Shown here piece after piece: positions 33,816 to 43,878 of a DNA stretch of 64,000 nt. Origin of the DNA: Tabrizicola sp. (lineage in GTDB: Bacteria; Pseudomonadota; Alphaproteobacteria; Rhodobacterales; Rhodobacteraceae). Below the pieces are notes generated by a model, which worked only from the letters and a program-made list of their open reading frames with translations, had not been told where the DNA came from and searched no databases. The stretch covers positions 1 through 64,000 of the forward strand of contig NZ_JAUXZE010000056.1 of the NCBI RefSeq assembly GCF_030694085.1, given 5' to 3'. Position 1 is the first letter of the stretch. Each line of letters begins with the position of its first letter. Made by a program: the position numbers and the translations under genes.

Positions 33816-33841
33816 AAAGGGCCGCACGTCGGCGGCCCTTT
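33816..33841. terminator. Bidirectional terminator between lipA and the convergent barrel gene
   Basis: A 10-bp stem AAAGGGCCGC/GCGGCCCTTT with a 6-base loop. Runs of A before and T after serve both strands. Confidence 0.85.
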
Positions 33842-33864
33842 CATGAGAGCTCAGGCCTTGGACT

Positions 33865-34740
33865 TCAGAACTTGTAGCCGACGCCTATGTCGAAAAGCTC
33901 GTCCGAGCCCGTAACCTTGGTGCCGCCGCCTTCGACGAACAGACCGTTGTCCAGGCTGTAGGTTGCCGAGATCGAGTAGATGTCGCTGGCGTCCTGCACC
34001 ATCAGCATGTCGCCGCGCAGGGTCAGCGCCGTCATGACGTCAACGCTGCCATAAAGCCGCACCGTATGGCGGGTGTCCGCAGCATCGTATTGCGCCAGCG
34101 CGGCTCCGATGTCGAAGCGGTCGGCATCGTGGAACGCGCCGATCTGCATCAGGGAAAGATCAGGGCCGGGGGCTGTTGCGAACTCGCCGGTGATGAAGAA
34201 CGTCGTTGCGCCCGCCGCATAATGCATGAAGCCTTCGGCGACGTCGGCGTTCCGGTCGTTCATGTGGTGATACCCGGCCCCGAAGCTTAGACTGCCCGCG
34301 TCCTGCTTCCAGGTGATGCCCGGTGTCATGCCACGATCGAAGGAACTGGCCAGGCTGGCGATCGAACCGCGCAGGAAACTCGACTCGAGGTCAAGCAGGC
34401 GCGAGGACGAAAAGCGCGGCATCACGCGCTCGGTCTCCGACAGCGGGCGCGGGGCACCCACAGCAAACTCGCCAGCGCCGGTCGACAGCACAAGTGCAGC
34501 CCAGATATTCGTGAAGTCCGACCCGTCGTCTAGTCGGGTCGTATCCAGCGCGGCATCAAAGCCCAGAAGACCGCCAGACCGCCAGCTCATGCCGATGTCG
34601 CCGTCCAGCGCCAGCACCTCGTCCGAGCCGCCGTCCAGATATTCCAGCTTGATCTCGCCGCCGAAGGACAGGCCCGTGTCCTGGGCGGTGGCGGGAAGCG
34701 CGAAAGCCGCGACAAGCGCGGGAAGAAGAAGCCTGCTCAT
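33865..34740 (-). CDS. Porin-like outer-membrane beta-barrel protein
   Basis: 291 residues. Signal peptide SRLLLPALVAAFALPATA ends before QDTGLSFGGEIKLEYLDGG. Alternating hydrophobic/polar strands continue throughout, and the protein ends FDIGVGYKF, with the C-terminal Phe needed for barrel assembly. Similar in design to Rhodobacter porins but shorter. It may form a general diffusion pore; substrate unknown. A T-rich stretch upstream (34741-34775) probably carries its promoter. Confidence 0.8.
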   Translation of the reverse strand: MSRLLLPALVAAFALPATAQDTGLSFGGEIKLEYLDGGSDEVLALDGDIGMSWRSGGLLGFDAALDTTRLDDGSDFTNIWAALVLSTGAGEFAVGAPRPLSETERVMPRFSSSRLLDLESSFLRGSIASLASSFDRGMTPGITWKQDAGSLSFGAGYHHMNDRNADVAEGFMHYAAGATTFFITGEFATAPGPDLSLMQIGAFHDADRFDIGAALAQYDAADTRHTVRLYGSVDVMTALTLRGDMLMVQDASDIYSISATYSLDNGLFVEGGGTKVTGSDELFDIGVGYKF

Positions 34741-34870
34741 TGGTTTTTTTCCGTTCTGCTCGGGTTATTTTTTTGCCAGTATGCCGCAAAACCCTGCGAA
34801 GGGAAAGTCCTCGTGATCAATATCTTGTGGCTTTGTCCACCGGTAGCGGTTCCGCCATAACGGATTTCGG

Positions 34871-35758
34871 TCAATCCGCGTTGGGCACGGCCAGCAGATA
34901 CTCTGCCACCGCTTGCCGGTCGCTTTCGGGCAGCCACGCCATGTTCTCGACCACATGCGCCATGTGGCCGCCAACGCTGTCATAGTCCGGCGTGAAGCCT
35001 GTCGTCAGGTACTGAACGATGTCGGGCGCGCTCCAGCCCAGCTTTCCCGGCGTGATGTTCGGAATACGCCCCTCGCCAGACGGGTTCGGCGCGCCCCCCA
35101 GCCAACGCGCGGTATCCATGCCGCCCAGCATGTTGCGGGGCGTGTGACATTCGCCGCAATGCGCCATCGCTTCGGCGATGTAACGGCCGCGCGCGGCAGT
35201 GGGTGTCAGGTTCCCCGGCAGCGCCCAGTCGTCCGTCAGGAACATCAGCTTCCAGGCCCCGATCGTCTCTCGCCGCGAAAAGGGGAACCCCAGTTCGTGC
35301 GGCTGGCTGGGGGTCGCATCGGCCGGCAGCGTCTTCATGAAGGCGTAAAGGTCCGCCACATCCTGCATCTTCATTTTGGCATAAGACGCATAGGGCAGGG
35401 CAGGATAGTAATGCTCGCCTTCCGGGCTGACCCCTCGGGTGATGGCATTGGCCAGGTCCAGCAGCGTCCAGTCGCCGATCCCGTGCTGTATGTCCTGGCT
35501 GATGTTCGGCGCGATGAAGGTGCCGAAGTCCGACGTAAACCGCTGCCCGCCCGACAGGACCAGCTCGGCCTCGCCTTCGGCCTTGTCGGCGGCGTGGCAC
35601 GAGGCGCAGCCGGTGGCCCAGAAAATCGACTCGCCCCGCGCGGCATCGCCGGTCAGGTCCGACACGGCGGCGGCGGCCAGCGGATTTGGCCGGGCCAACA
35701 CGTAAAGCCCCCCCGCGCCGACCAGACCAAGGACGACCAGCCAGCGAATGATCCGCAT
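34871..35758 (-). CDS. Dihaem c-type cytochrome
   Basis: 295 residues with an N-terminal signal anchor (RIIRWLVVLGLVGAGGLYVLA) and two haem-binding motifs, CASCH (about 51-55) and CGECH in the second half. Candidate axial Met residues are seen (KMKMQ in domain one; ENMAWLP in domain two). The two-domain layout resembles the cytochrome subunit of membrane alcohol or aldehyde dehydrogenases. Periplasmic electron carrier; no dehydrogenase subunit is adjacent, so its partner is unknown. Confidence 0.88.
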   Translation of the reverse strand: MRIIRWLVVLGLVGAGGLYVLARPNPLAAAAVSDLTGDAARGESIFWATGCASCHAADKAEGEAELVLSGGQRFTSDFGTFIAPNISQDIQHGIGDWTLLDLANAITRGVSPEGEHYYPALPYASYAKMKMQDVADLYAFMKTLPADATPSQPHELGFPFSRRETIGAWKLMFLTDDWALPGNLTPTAARGRYIAEAMAHCGECHTPRNMLGGMDTARWLGGAPNPSGEGRIPNITPGKLGWSAPDIVQYLTTGFTPDYDSVGGHMAHVVENMAWLPESDRQAVAEYLLAVPNAD

Positions 35759-35816
35759 CTTGTGTCCTCCGATACACCTGCGCGGCGACCCTAACCGACC
35801 CGCCGCGCGCGTCCAA

Positions 35817-35993
35817 TCACGGTTTCGGGCGTAGGCTGTCCACCGTCATCCAGTCGGGCCAACCGATGAAATACTCGATCCCGACCAGAACCAGGCACAG
35901 CGCGACCACCCCGAACACCAGTTTCACCCGACCCTCGGAGGGCGGGTTCTGCGCCCAGCGTTTGGCGCGCAGCAGCCAGGTCAGGGCGTTCAT
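35817..35993 (-). CDS. 58-aa single-pass membrane protein overlapping hpt (absent from the ORF track)
   Basis: The reverse strand reads [24 protein letters not shown], then a hydrophobic helix [21 protein letters not shown], then [13 protein letters not shown] and stop. The start overlaps the hpt stop by 4 bp (ATGA), which strongly supports translation. A positively charged N-terminus suggests N-in topology. Too short for the 60-residue track cutoff. No family recognised; function unknown. Confidence 0.75.
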   Translation of the reverse strand: MNALTWLLRAKRWAQNPPSEGRVKLVFGVVALCLVLVGIEYFIGWPDWMTVDSLRPKP

Positions 35994-36535
35994 GCTTCCT
36001 CGGTGAACCGCACCTTGCCGATGTAGGGCAGGTTGCGGTTGCGTTGCGCGAAGTCGATGCCGTAACCCACCACGAACTCGTCGGGGATCTCGAACCCGGT
36101 CCAGTCGGCCTTGACTGGCACTTCCCGGCGCGAGGGCTTGTCGAGAAGCGCGCAGACCCTAAGCCGCTTCGGCTCGCGCGCCTGCAAAAGGTGGATGACA
36201 TGGTGCAGCGTAAAGCCGGTGTCGACGATATCCTCGACCAGCAGGACATCCCGGCCGGCGATCTCGCCCCGCAAGTCCTTCAGGATGCGCACTTCGCGGC
36301 TGGAGTGCATCGCGTCGCCATAGCTGGAGGCCTCCAGGAAATCGACCTCGACTGGCAGCTCGATCTCACGCACCAAGTCCGCGATGAAGACGAAGGACCC
36401 GCGCAAAAGGCCCACGACGACCAGCTTGTCGGTGCCGTGGAAGTGCTGGGTGATCTCGCGCGCCAAGGCCTCGACCCGGGCCGCGATGGATTTGGCGCTG
36501 ATCATCTGGTCGATCACGTAGGGGCGGTCGGGCAT
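35990..36535 (-). CDS. hpt: Hypoxanthine phosphoribosyltransferase
   Basis: A 181-residue purine-salvage enzyme making IMP or GMP from hypoxanthine or guanine and PRPP. The PRPP motif [14 protein letters not shown] (about 97-110) is intact, with [15 protein letters not shown] at the N-terminus and [22 protein letters not shown] at the C-terminus, all family-typical. Four-base overlap with a small membrane-protein gene downstream. Divergent from the COQ10-like gene. Confidence 0.97.
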   Translation of the reverse strand: MPDRPYVIDQMISAKSIAARVEALAREITQHFHGTDKLVVVGLLRGSFVFIADLVREIELPVEVDFLEASSYGDAMHSSREVRILKDLRGEIAGRDVLLVEDIVDTGFTLHHVIHLLQAREPKRLRVCALLDKPSRREVPVKADWTGFEIPDEFVVGYGIDFAQRNRNLPYIGKVRFTEEA

Positions 36536-36657
36536 CGTGTCATCCGGGTTGTTCGTCCCTTCCTAGCCGCCAAAGCCACAGTTGCCTAGGCCGTGACACG
36601 ACGCCCGCTTGATCTTGGCCGCGCCTCGGGCCACATCTCTGGCCGAAAGAGACGCCG

Positions 36658-37116
36658 ATGCCCACCCATTCCGAAACCAAACGCCTGCCCTATACCGCCC
36701 AGCAGATGTACGATCTGGTGGCCGATGTCGCATCATACCCGAAGTTCCTGCCCTGGAACTCGGCAGCCCGCATCCGCTCATGCACTCCCATCGCGGGCGG
36801 AGGCGAGGTGATGGAGGCGGACCTCGTGATCAGCTTCAAGGTCTTCCGTGAACGCTTCGGCAGCCGGGTCACCCTCTGGCCCGAGGCGATGAGGATCGAC
36901 ACCGAATACCTCGATGGCCCCTTCCGCCACATGCGGTCGAACTGGGCCTTCCGCGACATTTCAGGTGGCTGCGAGGTCGACTTTCATGTCGATTTCGAAT
37001 TCAAGAACGCGATCCTGCAAGGGATCATCGGCGTCGTGTTCAACGACGCCATGCTGCGCGTGGTCCGCGCCTTCGAACGCCGTGCGGCGGAATTGTATGG
37101 GCCGGGGCCGATTTGA
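36658..37116 (+). CDS. COQ10/RatA-like START-domain protein
   Basis: 152 residues with the polyketide-cyclase/START fold: TKRLPYTAQQMYDLVADVASYPKFLPWNSAARI is the family signature and HVDFEFKNAILQGIIGVVFNDAMLRVVRAFERRA the final strand and helix. In alphaproteobacteria and mitochondria, COQ10 relatives bind ubiquinone and aid respiration. The RatA toxin name comes from E. coli and should not be assumed here. ATG 36658 follows GAAAGAGACGCCG. Confidence 0.9.
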   Translation: MPTHSETKRLPYTAQQMYDLVADVASYPKFLPWNSAARIRSCTPIAGGGEVMEADLVISFKVFRERFGSRVTLWPEAMRIDTEYLDGPFRHMRSNWAFRDISGGCEVDFHVDFEFKNAILQGIIGVVFNDAMLRVVRAFERRAAELYGPGPI

Positions 37117-37174
37117 CGCGACGGAAATTCCTCGTGGCGGCGTGACACCCGCATGACCTGACCGGAGGAATTCC

Positions 37175-38041
37175 ATGCGAGTCATTGCCCTGCTGATTGC
37201 CATCTTCCTGTCCCAGCCGCTTGCCGCCGAGACCGTCCGGCTTGGCGACCGCTGGTACAGGATCGATCTGCCCGCCGATCCAAGGGGCGCGCCGCTGATC
37301 CTTGCGTTGCATGGCGGGGGCGGGGACCCCGGCCAGTTCGCCCGCGCTTCGGGTCTGGCCCGTGCCGCGACGCGGGCAGGCTTCGCCGTGGCCTTCCCCG
37401 CGGGGACGGGTCGGCGCGAGGATCGGCTACTGACCTGGAACGGTGGCTACTGCTGCGGCTGGGCCGCGCGTCGGGACGTCGATGACATCGGCTTTCTGAA
37501 ACATGTGATCGCCGATGCCGCCCAGCGGTTCGGCGTGGACGGGCAGGGGGTCTATCTGACCGGCATGTCCAACGGCTCGATCCTGGCCGAGACCTTTGCG
37601 GCGAAACATCCCGATCTCGTGCGCGCTGTTGCGGGCGTGGCCGGCACGATGGACACCCGCCGCAACCGGGTTCAGGGCCAAGTGCCCGCACTGATCATTC
37701 ACGGCACCGCCGACACGATGGTTCCTTTCGCGGGCGGTCTGGGCGATACCAGCCTGACGCGGACCAAGTTCGCCTCGGTTCCTTCCGTGGTGCAGGCCTT
37801 TCTGGCACCCTGGGGCGGCGGGCTGGTCCAGACCAGCCGCGCCATCGATACCCGCGATGATGGCACTTCGGTCACCGTCACCGACTACCGGACGCGCGGC
37901 CGTGTGGTCCTGCGGCTGATGACGGTCGAGGGCGGAGCGCACCACTGGCCGGGCGGGCGCAAGGCCCGGCTTACCGAGGGCAAGACAGAAGAGATCGACG
38001 CGACGACCGAGATACTGCGCTTCTTTGCGGCCAATCCATGA
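37175..38041 (+). CDS. Secreted PHB-depolymerase/LpqC-type esterase
   Basis: 288 residues. Signal peptide RVIALLIAIFLSQPLAA, then an alpha/beta hydrolase fold: oxyanion LHGGGGDPGQF, nucleophile Ser in YLTGMSNGSI, acid HGTADTMVP and catalytic His in GGAHHWPGG. The CCGW cysteines in domain one are common to this esterase_phb family, which includes polyhydroxybutyrate depolymerases and feruloyl or acetylxylan esterases. A periplasmic or extracellular ester substrate is likely. ATG 37175 follows GGAGGAATTCC. Confidence 0.9.
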   Translation: MRVIALLIAIFLSQPLAAETVRLGDRWYRIDLPADPRGAPLILALHGGGGDPGQFARASGLARAATRAGFAVAFPAGTGRREDRLLTWNGGYCCGWAARRDVDDIGFLKHVIADAAQRFGVDGQGVYLTGMSNGSILAETFAAKHPDLVRAVAGVAGTMDTRRNRVQGQVPALIIHGTADTMVPFAGGLGDTSLTRTKFASVPSVVQAFLAPWGGGLVQTSRAIDTRDDGTSVTVTDYRTRGRVVLRLMTVEGGAHHWPGGRKARLTEGKTEEIDATTEILRFFAANP

Positions 38042-38047
38042 AGACCA

Positions 38048-38094
38048 AAATTCCTTAAGCAAGGAATTTGACAAATCCTTTACTTAAAGGATTT
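38048..38094. repeat. Tandem AT-rich hairpins between convergent genes
   Basis: Two adjacent perfect palindromes, each a 9-bp stem with a 4-base loop: AAATTCCTT-AAGC-AAGGAATTT (38048-38069) and AAATCCTTT-ACTT-AAAGGATTT (38073-38094). They share the TCCTT/AAGGA core and lie between the esterase stop and the cinA stop. They could be bidirectional terminators or a mobile repeat. Confidence 0.8.
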
Positions 38095-38098
38095 GGCC

Positions 38099-38575
38099 CT
38101 ACTCCAGCGCCGCTGCCAGCAGTGTCAGCGCGTGCTCGGTCGCGGCCTTGCGCACCTTCACCCGACCAAGTGCCCCGAATTCCACTGTCTCGACCCGGGT
38201 TTCCCGCCCCCTTTGCGCCAGACCGAAGCAGACCCGGCCTTCGGGCTTGAACTCGGACCCGCCAGGCCCCGCGATGCCGGTGATCGACACCGCGAGGTCC
38301 GCCCCCGAATGGGCCACGGCCCCATCGGCCATCTCGCGCGCGACCGCCTCGGACACGGCGCCATAAGCGGCAAGCGTCGCCGCCGACACCCCCAGCATCT
38401 CGACCTTGGCCGCGTTGGAATAGGTGACGAAGCCGCGCTCGAACACGTCGGACGAGCCAGCCACATCGGTCAGCCCGGCCGCAACCAGGCCCCCGGTGCA
38501 GCTTTCCGCCGTGGCGATCCGAAATCCCCAGTAGCGCGCCCGCGCCAGGAGATCGGGAACACTTACCCCAGCCAC
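38099..38575 (-). CDS. CinA-family nicotinamide-nucleotide amidohydrolase
   Basis: About 158 residues from GTG 38575; ATG 38644 lies deep inside pgpA and its extension is Arg/Gly-rich. The CinA C-terminal (PncC) domain is evident: [45 protein letters not shown] and [10 protein letters not shown]. It deamidates nicotinamide mononucleotide in the pyridine-nucleotide cycle. Single-domain length (no N-terminal MoeA-like domain) is common in proteobacteria. Overlaps the pgpA end by about 13 bp. Confidence 0.85.
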   Translation of the reverse strand: MAGVSVPDLLARARYWGFRIATAESCTGGLVAAGLTDVAGSSDVFERGFVTYSNAAKVEMLGVSAATLAAYGAVSEAVAREMADGAVAHSGADLAVSITGIAGPGGSEFKPEGRVCFGLAQRGRETRVETVEFGALGRVKVRKAATEHALTLLAAALE

Positions 38576-39069
38576 GGCTGCACCAGCCCGTGATACACCC
38601 CCGCCAGCGCGACCGACGCGACCCCGGCGAAAAGCCCAGCCCAAAGGTCATCCAGCATCACGCCCTTCGCCCCCTCCATCCGGTCGGCCCGGCCCACCAG
38701 CCAGGGTTTCCAGATGTCGAATAGCCGGAACAAGAGGAACGGCGCGACCCAGCCCGGCCAGGCGCCGAACAAAAGGTCCGGGACATCGTGCCGCCACAGG
38801 GGAATCACCGTGAAGGACAGGGCAAGCAGCTGCCCCGCGACCTCGTCGATCACCACCTCCGAGGGGTCCTCGCCGCCGGTTGCGCGAAGGTATTGCGGCA
38901 CGGCCCAGAACCCCAGCATCGTCGCCACCACGAACCCGACCGGCACCGCCAGCGCCCAGCCGGCCTGATAGGCCGCGACCGCCAGAGCCACCGTGACCGC
39001 CGACGCCCAGGTCCCCGGTGCCGGTTTCAGGAAACCAGCGCCAAGGAAGGTGGCGACCATGCGGCTCAT
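38563..39069 (-). CDS. pgpA: Phosphatidylglycerophosphatase A
   Basis: A 168-residue membrane phosphatase making phosphatidylglycerol. Family motifs: [13 protein letters not shown] at the N-terminus, [28 protein letters not shown], and [14 protein letters not shown] with the catalytic acidic residues. Several hydrophobic helices. It overlaps ispDF by 4 bp upstream and cinA downstream, so the three genes are translationally linked. Confidence 0.95.
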   Translation of the reverse strand: MSRMVATFLGAGFLKPAPGTWASAVTVALAVAAYQAGWALAVPVGFVVATMLGFWAVPQYLRATGGEDPSEVVIDEVAGQLLALSFTVIPLWRHDVPDLLFGAWPGWVAPFLLFRLFDIWKPWLVGRADRMEGAKGVMLDDLWAGLFAGVASVALAGVYHGLVQPWLG

Positions 39070-40196
39070 GCCTGCACCAGCACGGCCGTCGCCAGCGCGG
39101 CGATGCCCTCTTCGCGCCCCGTGAAGCCCAGCCTTTCGGACGTGGTGGCCTTGACCGAGACGCGCCCCGCATCCACCCCCATGATCCGGGCCAATTCCGC
39201 TTGCATCGCAAGGGCATGCGGACCGATCTTCGGCCTTTCGCAGACCAACGTGACGTCACAGTTCCCAAGCTCGTAGCCGCGCGACCGGGCCAGCCCGATG
39301 GCATGGGCCAGGAAGATGTGGCTCGCGGCCCCCTTCCACTGCGGGTCGCTCGGCGGGAAGTGCCGTCCGATGTCCCCTTCGGCCAGCGCGCCATAGATCG
39401 CATCGGTCAGCGCGTGCATCCCGACGTCCGCGTCGGAATGGCCCAGCAGGCCTTTGCCGTGCGGCAGGCTGACGCCGCACAGCCAGACATGGTCGCCGTC
39501 GCAGAAAGCATGCACGTCGTAGCCATTGCCCAGCCGAATCTCTGGCCGCACATCCATGTCACGCCCCTTCAGGATCGCCTCGGCCCGGGCGAAATCGCCG
39601 GGGTAGGTCAGCTTCAGATTGGTTTCCTCGCCCTCGACGATGGCCACGTCAAGCCCAGCATCCCGGGCGACCTGAACATCGTCCAGCGCGCCCCCCGGAT
39701 GGCTGCGATGTGCCGCAAGAATCGGCGCAAGGCGGAAGGCCTGCGGCGTCTGTGCGCGCCAAAGGCCCGTTCGGTCCACCGTGCCCGAGACGCGGCCCCC
39801 ATCCCCACGCCACAGGGCATCCGTGACCGGCAACGCGGGGGCCGCGCCGTCATGCGTCGCCAGCGCGTCCAGCAGACGTCCGATCAGCGCGCGCGAAACC
39901 AATGGCCGCGCCCCGTCATGGATCAGCACGGCCTCGACGCCCGACCCCTCAAGTGCCCGAAGTCCCGCCAGGACCGAGGCACCCCGCGTCGCCCCGCCCT
40001 CTACCAACTGGACGCCCAGGTCCTCGGCGCGCGGCCGGTCGTCGGGATGGATCACCAGCACAACCCGCATCCCCGCAAAGGCCGCCAGCGTGTGCGACAG
40101 CGCGGGCCTGCCCGCCAGGATCTGCCACTGCTTCGGCACCTCGCCGCCCATGCGGCTGCCTCGACCGGCGGCGACGATGATGACGGCTGTCTGCAT
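39066..40196 (-). CDS. ispDF: Bifunctional IspD-IspF (MEP cytidylyltransferase / MECDP synthase)
   Basis: A 376-residue fusion catalysing two non-consecutive steps of the MEP isoprenoid pathway. Residues about 1-215 are IspD ([20 protein letters not shown] nucleotide-binding start; [10 protein letters not shown]). Residues about 220-376 are IspF ([55 protein letters not shown]), including the metal-binding D-x-H. ATG 40196 follows AGGAAGGTGCC; the 31-codon extension is upstream sequence. Fused ispDF is typical of alphaproteobacteria. Confidence 0.97.
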   Translation of the reverse strand: MQTAVIIVAAGRGSRMGGEVPKQWQILAGRPALSHTLAAFAGMRVVLVIHPDDRPRAEDLGVQLVEGGATRGASVLAGLRALEGSGVEAVLIHDGARPLVSRALIGRLLDALATHDGAAPALPVTDALWRGDGGRVSGTVDRTGLWRAQTPQAFRLAPILAAHRSHPGGALDDVQVARDAGLDVAIVEGEETNLKLTYPGDFARAEAILKGRDMDVRPEIRLGNGYDVHAFCDGDHVWLCGVSLPHGKGLLGHSDADVGMHALTDAIYGALAEGDIGRHFPPSDPQWKGAASHIFLAHAIGLARSRGYELGNCDVTLVCERPKIGPHALAMQAELARIMGVDAGRVSVKATTSERLGFTGREEGIAALATAVLVQA

Positions 40197-40375
40197 GGCA
40201 CCTTCCTTTGTCTCCTGCCTAATCCAGCCGGACCTGCATGACAATCTGGCGCTTTGCACCCGCCAATGCACAAAATTTGTGCATCGCATGTTTTTCAGTC
40301 ATAATGGCCGCTTGGCGCCTTGGTCCCGTCACCCTCCGGCGCTAGCACCATAAGCAACTGCACAAGGATAAGGCT

Positions 40376-41353
40376 TTGCCCCTGCCTCTTGGCCCACTGT
40401 CATTGACCCCCCCGGTTTTCCTGGCCCCGCTGGCCGGGATCACCGACCTGCCGTTCCGCCGCCTTGTCGCGCGCTTCGGGGCGGGGCTAGTGGTCAGCGA
40501 GATGGTCGCCAGCGCCGAAATCGTCCGCGCCCAACCCGAGGCCCGCGCCCGCGCCGAGCTTGGCCTGGGGGAGCAGGCGACCAGCGTCCAGCTTGCAGGG
40601 CGTGAGCCTTACTGGATGGCCGAAGGGGCCAAGCTCGTCGAAGGGCAGGGTGCCAAGGTCATCGACATCAACATGGGCTGCCCCTCGAAACGGGTGACCA
40701 CGGGCCTCTGCGGCTCGGCCCTCCTGCGCGACCTCGACCTGGCGCTCACGCTGATCGACGCCGTGGTGAAGGCGGTGAAGGTTCCGGTGACCCTGAAAAC
40801 CCGGCTTGGCTGGGACGATACCCTGCACAACGCGGCCGAACTTGCGAAGCGCGCGGAAGGCGCGGGGGTGCAGATGATCACCATCCACGGCCGCACCCGC
40901 TGCCAGTTCTACAAGGGCCAAGCCAACTGGGCCGCGATCCGCGCGGTCAAGGAGGCCGTCCGCATCCCCGTCATCGCCAATGGCGACATTACCGACACCG
41001 CCACCGCCCGCGAAGCCCTGCGTCTGTCCGGCGCGGATGGCGTGATGATCGGTCGCGGGGCGCAAGGTGCCCCCTGGAAACTGGCGCAGGTGGCCCACGA
41101 CCTTTACGGCACGCCCGCCCCGAAGGTCCCCGAAGGCGCCGCGCGCGGTCGGATGATCCTGGACCATTATGAGGACATGCTCACCTTCTACGGCCGCGAG
41201 CTTGGTCTGCGCATGGCCCGCAAGCACCTGGGCTGGTATCTGGATGAGGCGGGCCTTCCCCATGCGCGCGAGGCGATCCTGACCTCGACCGACCCCGCCG
41301 AAGTCATCGTCCTTCTGGAACAGGCGTTCGCCGAACTGGAGCTAGCCGCATGA
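40376..41353 (+). CDS. dusB: tRNA-dihydrouridine synthase B (NifR3)
   Basis: A 325-residue FMN enzyme reducing uridines in the tRNA D-loop. Motifs: FLAPLAGITDLPFRRL, NMGCPSKRVTTGLCGSALLRD with the catalytic Cys, VTLKTRLGW, ITIHGRTRCQFYKG and ADGVMIGRGAQGAPW. The start is TTG 40376, eight bases after AAGGATAAGG; no ATG fits. First gene of the nifR3-ntrB-ntrC-ntrY-ntrX set classic for Rhodobacter. ATGA overlap with ntrB. Confidence 0.95.
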   Translation: MPLPLGPLSLTPPVFLAPLAGITDLPFRRLVARFGAGLVVSEMVASAEIVRAQPEARARAELGLGEQATSVQLAGREPYWMAEGAKLVEGQGAKVIDINMGCPSKRVTTGLCGSALLRDLDLALTLIDAVVKAVKVPVTLKTRLGWDDTLHNAAELAKRAEGAGVQMITIHGRTRCQFYKGQANWAAIRAVKEAVRIPVIANGDITDTATAREALRLSGADGVMIGRGAQGAPWKLAQVAHDLYGTPAPKVPEGAARGRMILDHYEDMLTFYGRELGLRMARKHLGWYLDEAGLPHAREAILTSTDPAEVIVLLEQAFAELELAA

Positions 41354-42447
41354 CGCCCTACCGCGCGCCTTACCCGGTGCCTGGCGTCATCTGGGCCTCG
41401 CTGCCGCTGCCGACGCTGCTGATCGACCAGGGCGCGATGATCCTGGAGGCGAACCCTGCCGCCGAGACTTTCCTCAACACCTCGCAGAAAAGCCTGATCG
41501 GCCAGCCCGTCTTTGATCGTCTGTCGATCGAGGCCCCGATGGAAGAGGCCCTGATCCGCGTCCGCGCCAACCAGTCGCCGCTGAACATCAACGATGTCGA
41601 CGTGACGACCGGCGAACGCCCCCCGGTCCAGTGCACGATCCACCTCGCGCCCATGCACGACAACCCCGGCATCGTGATGCTGATCCTGTCGCCGCGCGAA
41701 CTGGCCGACCGTCTGGGTCGTTCGATGGGTGCCAAGACCGCCGCGCGGTCTGCCATCGGCATGGCCGAGATGCTGGCGCACGAGATCAAGAACCCGCTCG
41801 CTGGCATATCGGGGGCGGCGCAGCTTCTGTCGATGAACCTTGCCCCCGAAGACCAGGAGATGACCGACCTGATCGTCGAGGAAACCCGCCGCATCGTGAA
41901 GCTTCTGGAACAGGTGGAGCAATTCGGCAACCTGCGGCCCCCGGACCGCAAGCCGGTGAACCTGCACGACGCGCTGGACCGCGCCCGGAAATCGGCGCTG
42001 GTGGGTTTTGCCGCCCACATGACCATCACCGAGGATTACGACCCCTCGCTCCCGCCCACTTTCGCCGACAGCGACCAGCTGATGCAGGTCTTCCTGAACC
42101 TGATCAAGAACGCCGCCGAGGCCTGCCGCAATGGCGGCACGATCCGGCTGCACACCTTCTACGACCTGTCGCTGCGCCTGCGCCGCAAGGACGGCCCCTC
42201 CGCCGCTTTGCCGCTAAACATCGAAATCATCGACGACGGCCCCGGCATCAAGCCCGAAATCGCCGCAAGCATATTCGAGCCCTTCGTCTCGGGCCGCGAG
42301 AACGGCACAGGCCTGGGCCTGGCGCTTGTTTCCAAGATCATCACCGACCACGAGGGCTGGATCACCGTCGATTCCACCCCTGGCCGCACCGTATTCCGCG
42401 TCTCGCTGCCAATGGCGCCGCGCGAGAAGAAGAAGGAGTCCCGCTGA
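41350..42447 (+). CDS. ntrB: Nitrogen regulation sensor kinase NtrB (GlnL)
   Basis: A 365-residue soluble histidine kinase that phosphorylates NtrC when nitrogen is scarce, under PII control. It has a PAS-like N-terminus (about 15-130), the H-box [20 protein letters not shown] (phospho-His), the N-box [17 protein letters not shown], and G-boxes DDGPGI and GTGLGLALV. No membrane segment, consistent with a cytosolic sensor. Overlaps dusB by 4 bp; ntrC follows after 1 bp. Confidence 0.96.
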   Translation: MTPYRAPYPVPGVIWASLPLPTLLIDQGAMILEANPAAETFLNTSQKSLIGQPVFDRLSIEAPMEEALIRVRANQSPLNINDVDVTTGERPPVQCTIHLAPMHDNPGIVMLILSPRELADRLGRSMGAKTAARSAIGMAEMLAHEIKNPLAGISGAAQLLSMNLAPEDQEMTDLIVEETRRIVKLLEQVEQFGNLRPPDRKPVNLHDALDRARKSALVGFAAHMTITEDYDPSLPPTFADSDQLMQVFLNLIKNAAEACRNGGTIRLHTFYDLSLRLRRKDGPSAALPLNIEIIDDGPGIKPEIAASIFEPFVSGRENGTGLGLALVSKIITDHEGWITVDSTPGRTVFRVSLPMAPREKKKESR

Positions 42448-42448
42448 A

Positions 42449-43813
42449 ATGGATGGCACCATTCTCGTCGCCGACGACGACCGCACGATCCGCACGGTCC
42501 TGACCCAGGCGCTGACGCGCGCTGGCTGCAAGGTCCACGCGACCTCCAGCCTCATGACGCTGATGCGCTGGGTCGAGGAAGGGAAGGGCGACCTGGTGAT
42601 CAGCGACGTGATCATGCCTGACGGCAACGGGCTGGACGCGCTGCCCCGGATTTCCAAGATGCGCCCCGGCCTTCCGGTGATCGTGATCTCGGCCCAGAAC
42701 ACCATCATGACCGCGATCCAGGCCGCCGAGGCCGAAGCCTTCGACTACCTGCCGAAACCCTTCGACCTGCCCGACCTGATGAAGCGCTCTGCCAAGGCGC
42801 TGGACCAGAAGCGCCGCGCGCCCAAGGTCGTGGTGCCTGCGCGCGAGGCCGGGGATGACCTGCCTCTTGTCGGCCGAACCCCTGCGATGCAGGCGCTTTA
42901 CCGCCTTGTCGCCCGGGTGATGAACACCGAACTTGCCGTCCTTGTCACCGGCGAATCGGGTACGGGGAAATCGCTCATCGCCCGCGCCATCCACGACTTC
43001 TCCGACCGCCGGACACTGCCTTTCGTCGTCGCACAAGCCGCCGACCTTGCGGGCATCGACGGACCGGCGACGCTTTTGTCCAAAGCCCGCGGCGGGTCGA
43101 TCGTGTTCGACGAGGTCGCCGACTACGATGCCGACACCCAGGCCCGCGTCGTCCGCATGCTGGACATGCTGGGTGACAAGGCCCCCCGTGTCATGGCCAC
43201 CAGCCAGACCGATCTGGCCGGTCGCATGGAAGCGGGCCTGTTCCGCCAGGACCTGTATTACCGCCTTGGCGGCGTCACCCTGCATGTCCCCAGTCTGCGC
43301 GAACGGGTCGAGGACATCCCGCTTCTGGCCGAACATTTCCTGACCAAGGGCGAGCGCGACCTCGGCACCGTGCGCCGCCTCTCGCAGGGGGCCAGCGACC
43401 TTGTGCGTGCCTATTCGTGGCCCGGCAACGTCCGTCAGCTGGAAAACACCATCCGCCGCCTTCTTGTTACCGCATCCGAGACCGAAATCGCCCGGACCGA
43501 GGTTGAACAGGTGCTTGGCCAGCAGCCCAGTCCCGAACCGATGGCGGGCGTGGGGGCGGGCGACAAGCTTTCCGCCTCGGTCGCGCGGCATCTGAAGCGC
43601 TACTTCGATCTGCATGGCGGGCAACTGCCGCCCGCGGGCGTCTACCAGCGCATCCTGCGCGAAGTCGAGCTTCCGTTGATCGAGATCGCACTGGATGCCA
43701 CCGCCGGGAACCAGGCGAAATGCGCCGACCTTCTGGGCATCAACCGCAACACCCTGCGCAAGAAGATCACCGATCTCGACATCCGCGTGACCCGTCGCCG
43801 CAAGTTGATGTAG
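42449..43813 (+). CDS. ntrC: Nitrogen regulator NtrC lacking the GAFTGA loop
   Basis: A 454-residue response regulator. Receiver domain with VADDD and phospho-acceptor Asp53 ([13 protein letters not shown]). AAA+ domain with Walker A GESGTGKS and Walker [12 protein letters not shown]. The segment between them ([25 protein letters not shown]) is shortened and has no GAFTGA motif, the loop that contacts sigma54. The C-terminal Fis-like helix-turn-helix is [20 protein letters not shown]. This fits the Rhodobacter capsulatus type, which activates sigma70 polymerase. ATG 42449 chosen; the longer ORF overlaps ntrB. Confidence 0.95.
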   Translation: MDGTILVADDDRTIRTVLTQALTRAGCKVHATSSLMTLMRWVEEGKGDLVISDVIMPDGNGLDALPRISKMRPGLPVIVISAQNTIMTAIQAAEAEAFDYLPKPFDLPDLMKRSAKALDQKRRAPKVVVPAREAGDDLPLVGRTPAMQALYRLVARVMNTELAVLVTGESGTGKSLIARAIHDFSDRRTLPFVVAQAADLAGIDGPATLLSKARGGSIVFDEVADYDADTQARVVRMLDMLGDKAPRVMATSQTDLAGRMEAGLFRQDLYYRLGGVTLHVPSLRERVEDIPLLAEHFLTKGERDLGTVRRLSQGASDLVRAYSWPGNVRQLENTIRRLLVTASETEIARTEVEQVLGQQPSPEPMAGVGAGDKLSASVARHLKRYFDLHGGQLPPAGVYQRILREVELPLIEIALDATAGNQAKCADLLGINRNTLRKKITDLDIRVTRRRKLM

Positions 43814-43878
43814 ATCAGCCACATTGAATGTGTCTTTCCGGTTTCACCCGGCTTGGCATCAAGATATAGTGGTGGGGG

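Noticed and set aside
42362-43822. 486-residue minus-strand ORF opposite ntrC
   Set aside because: Shadow of ntrC; no recognisable domain.
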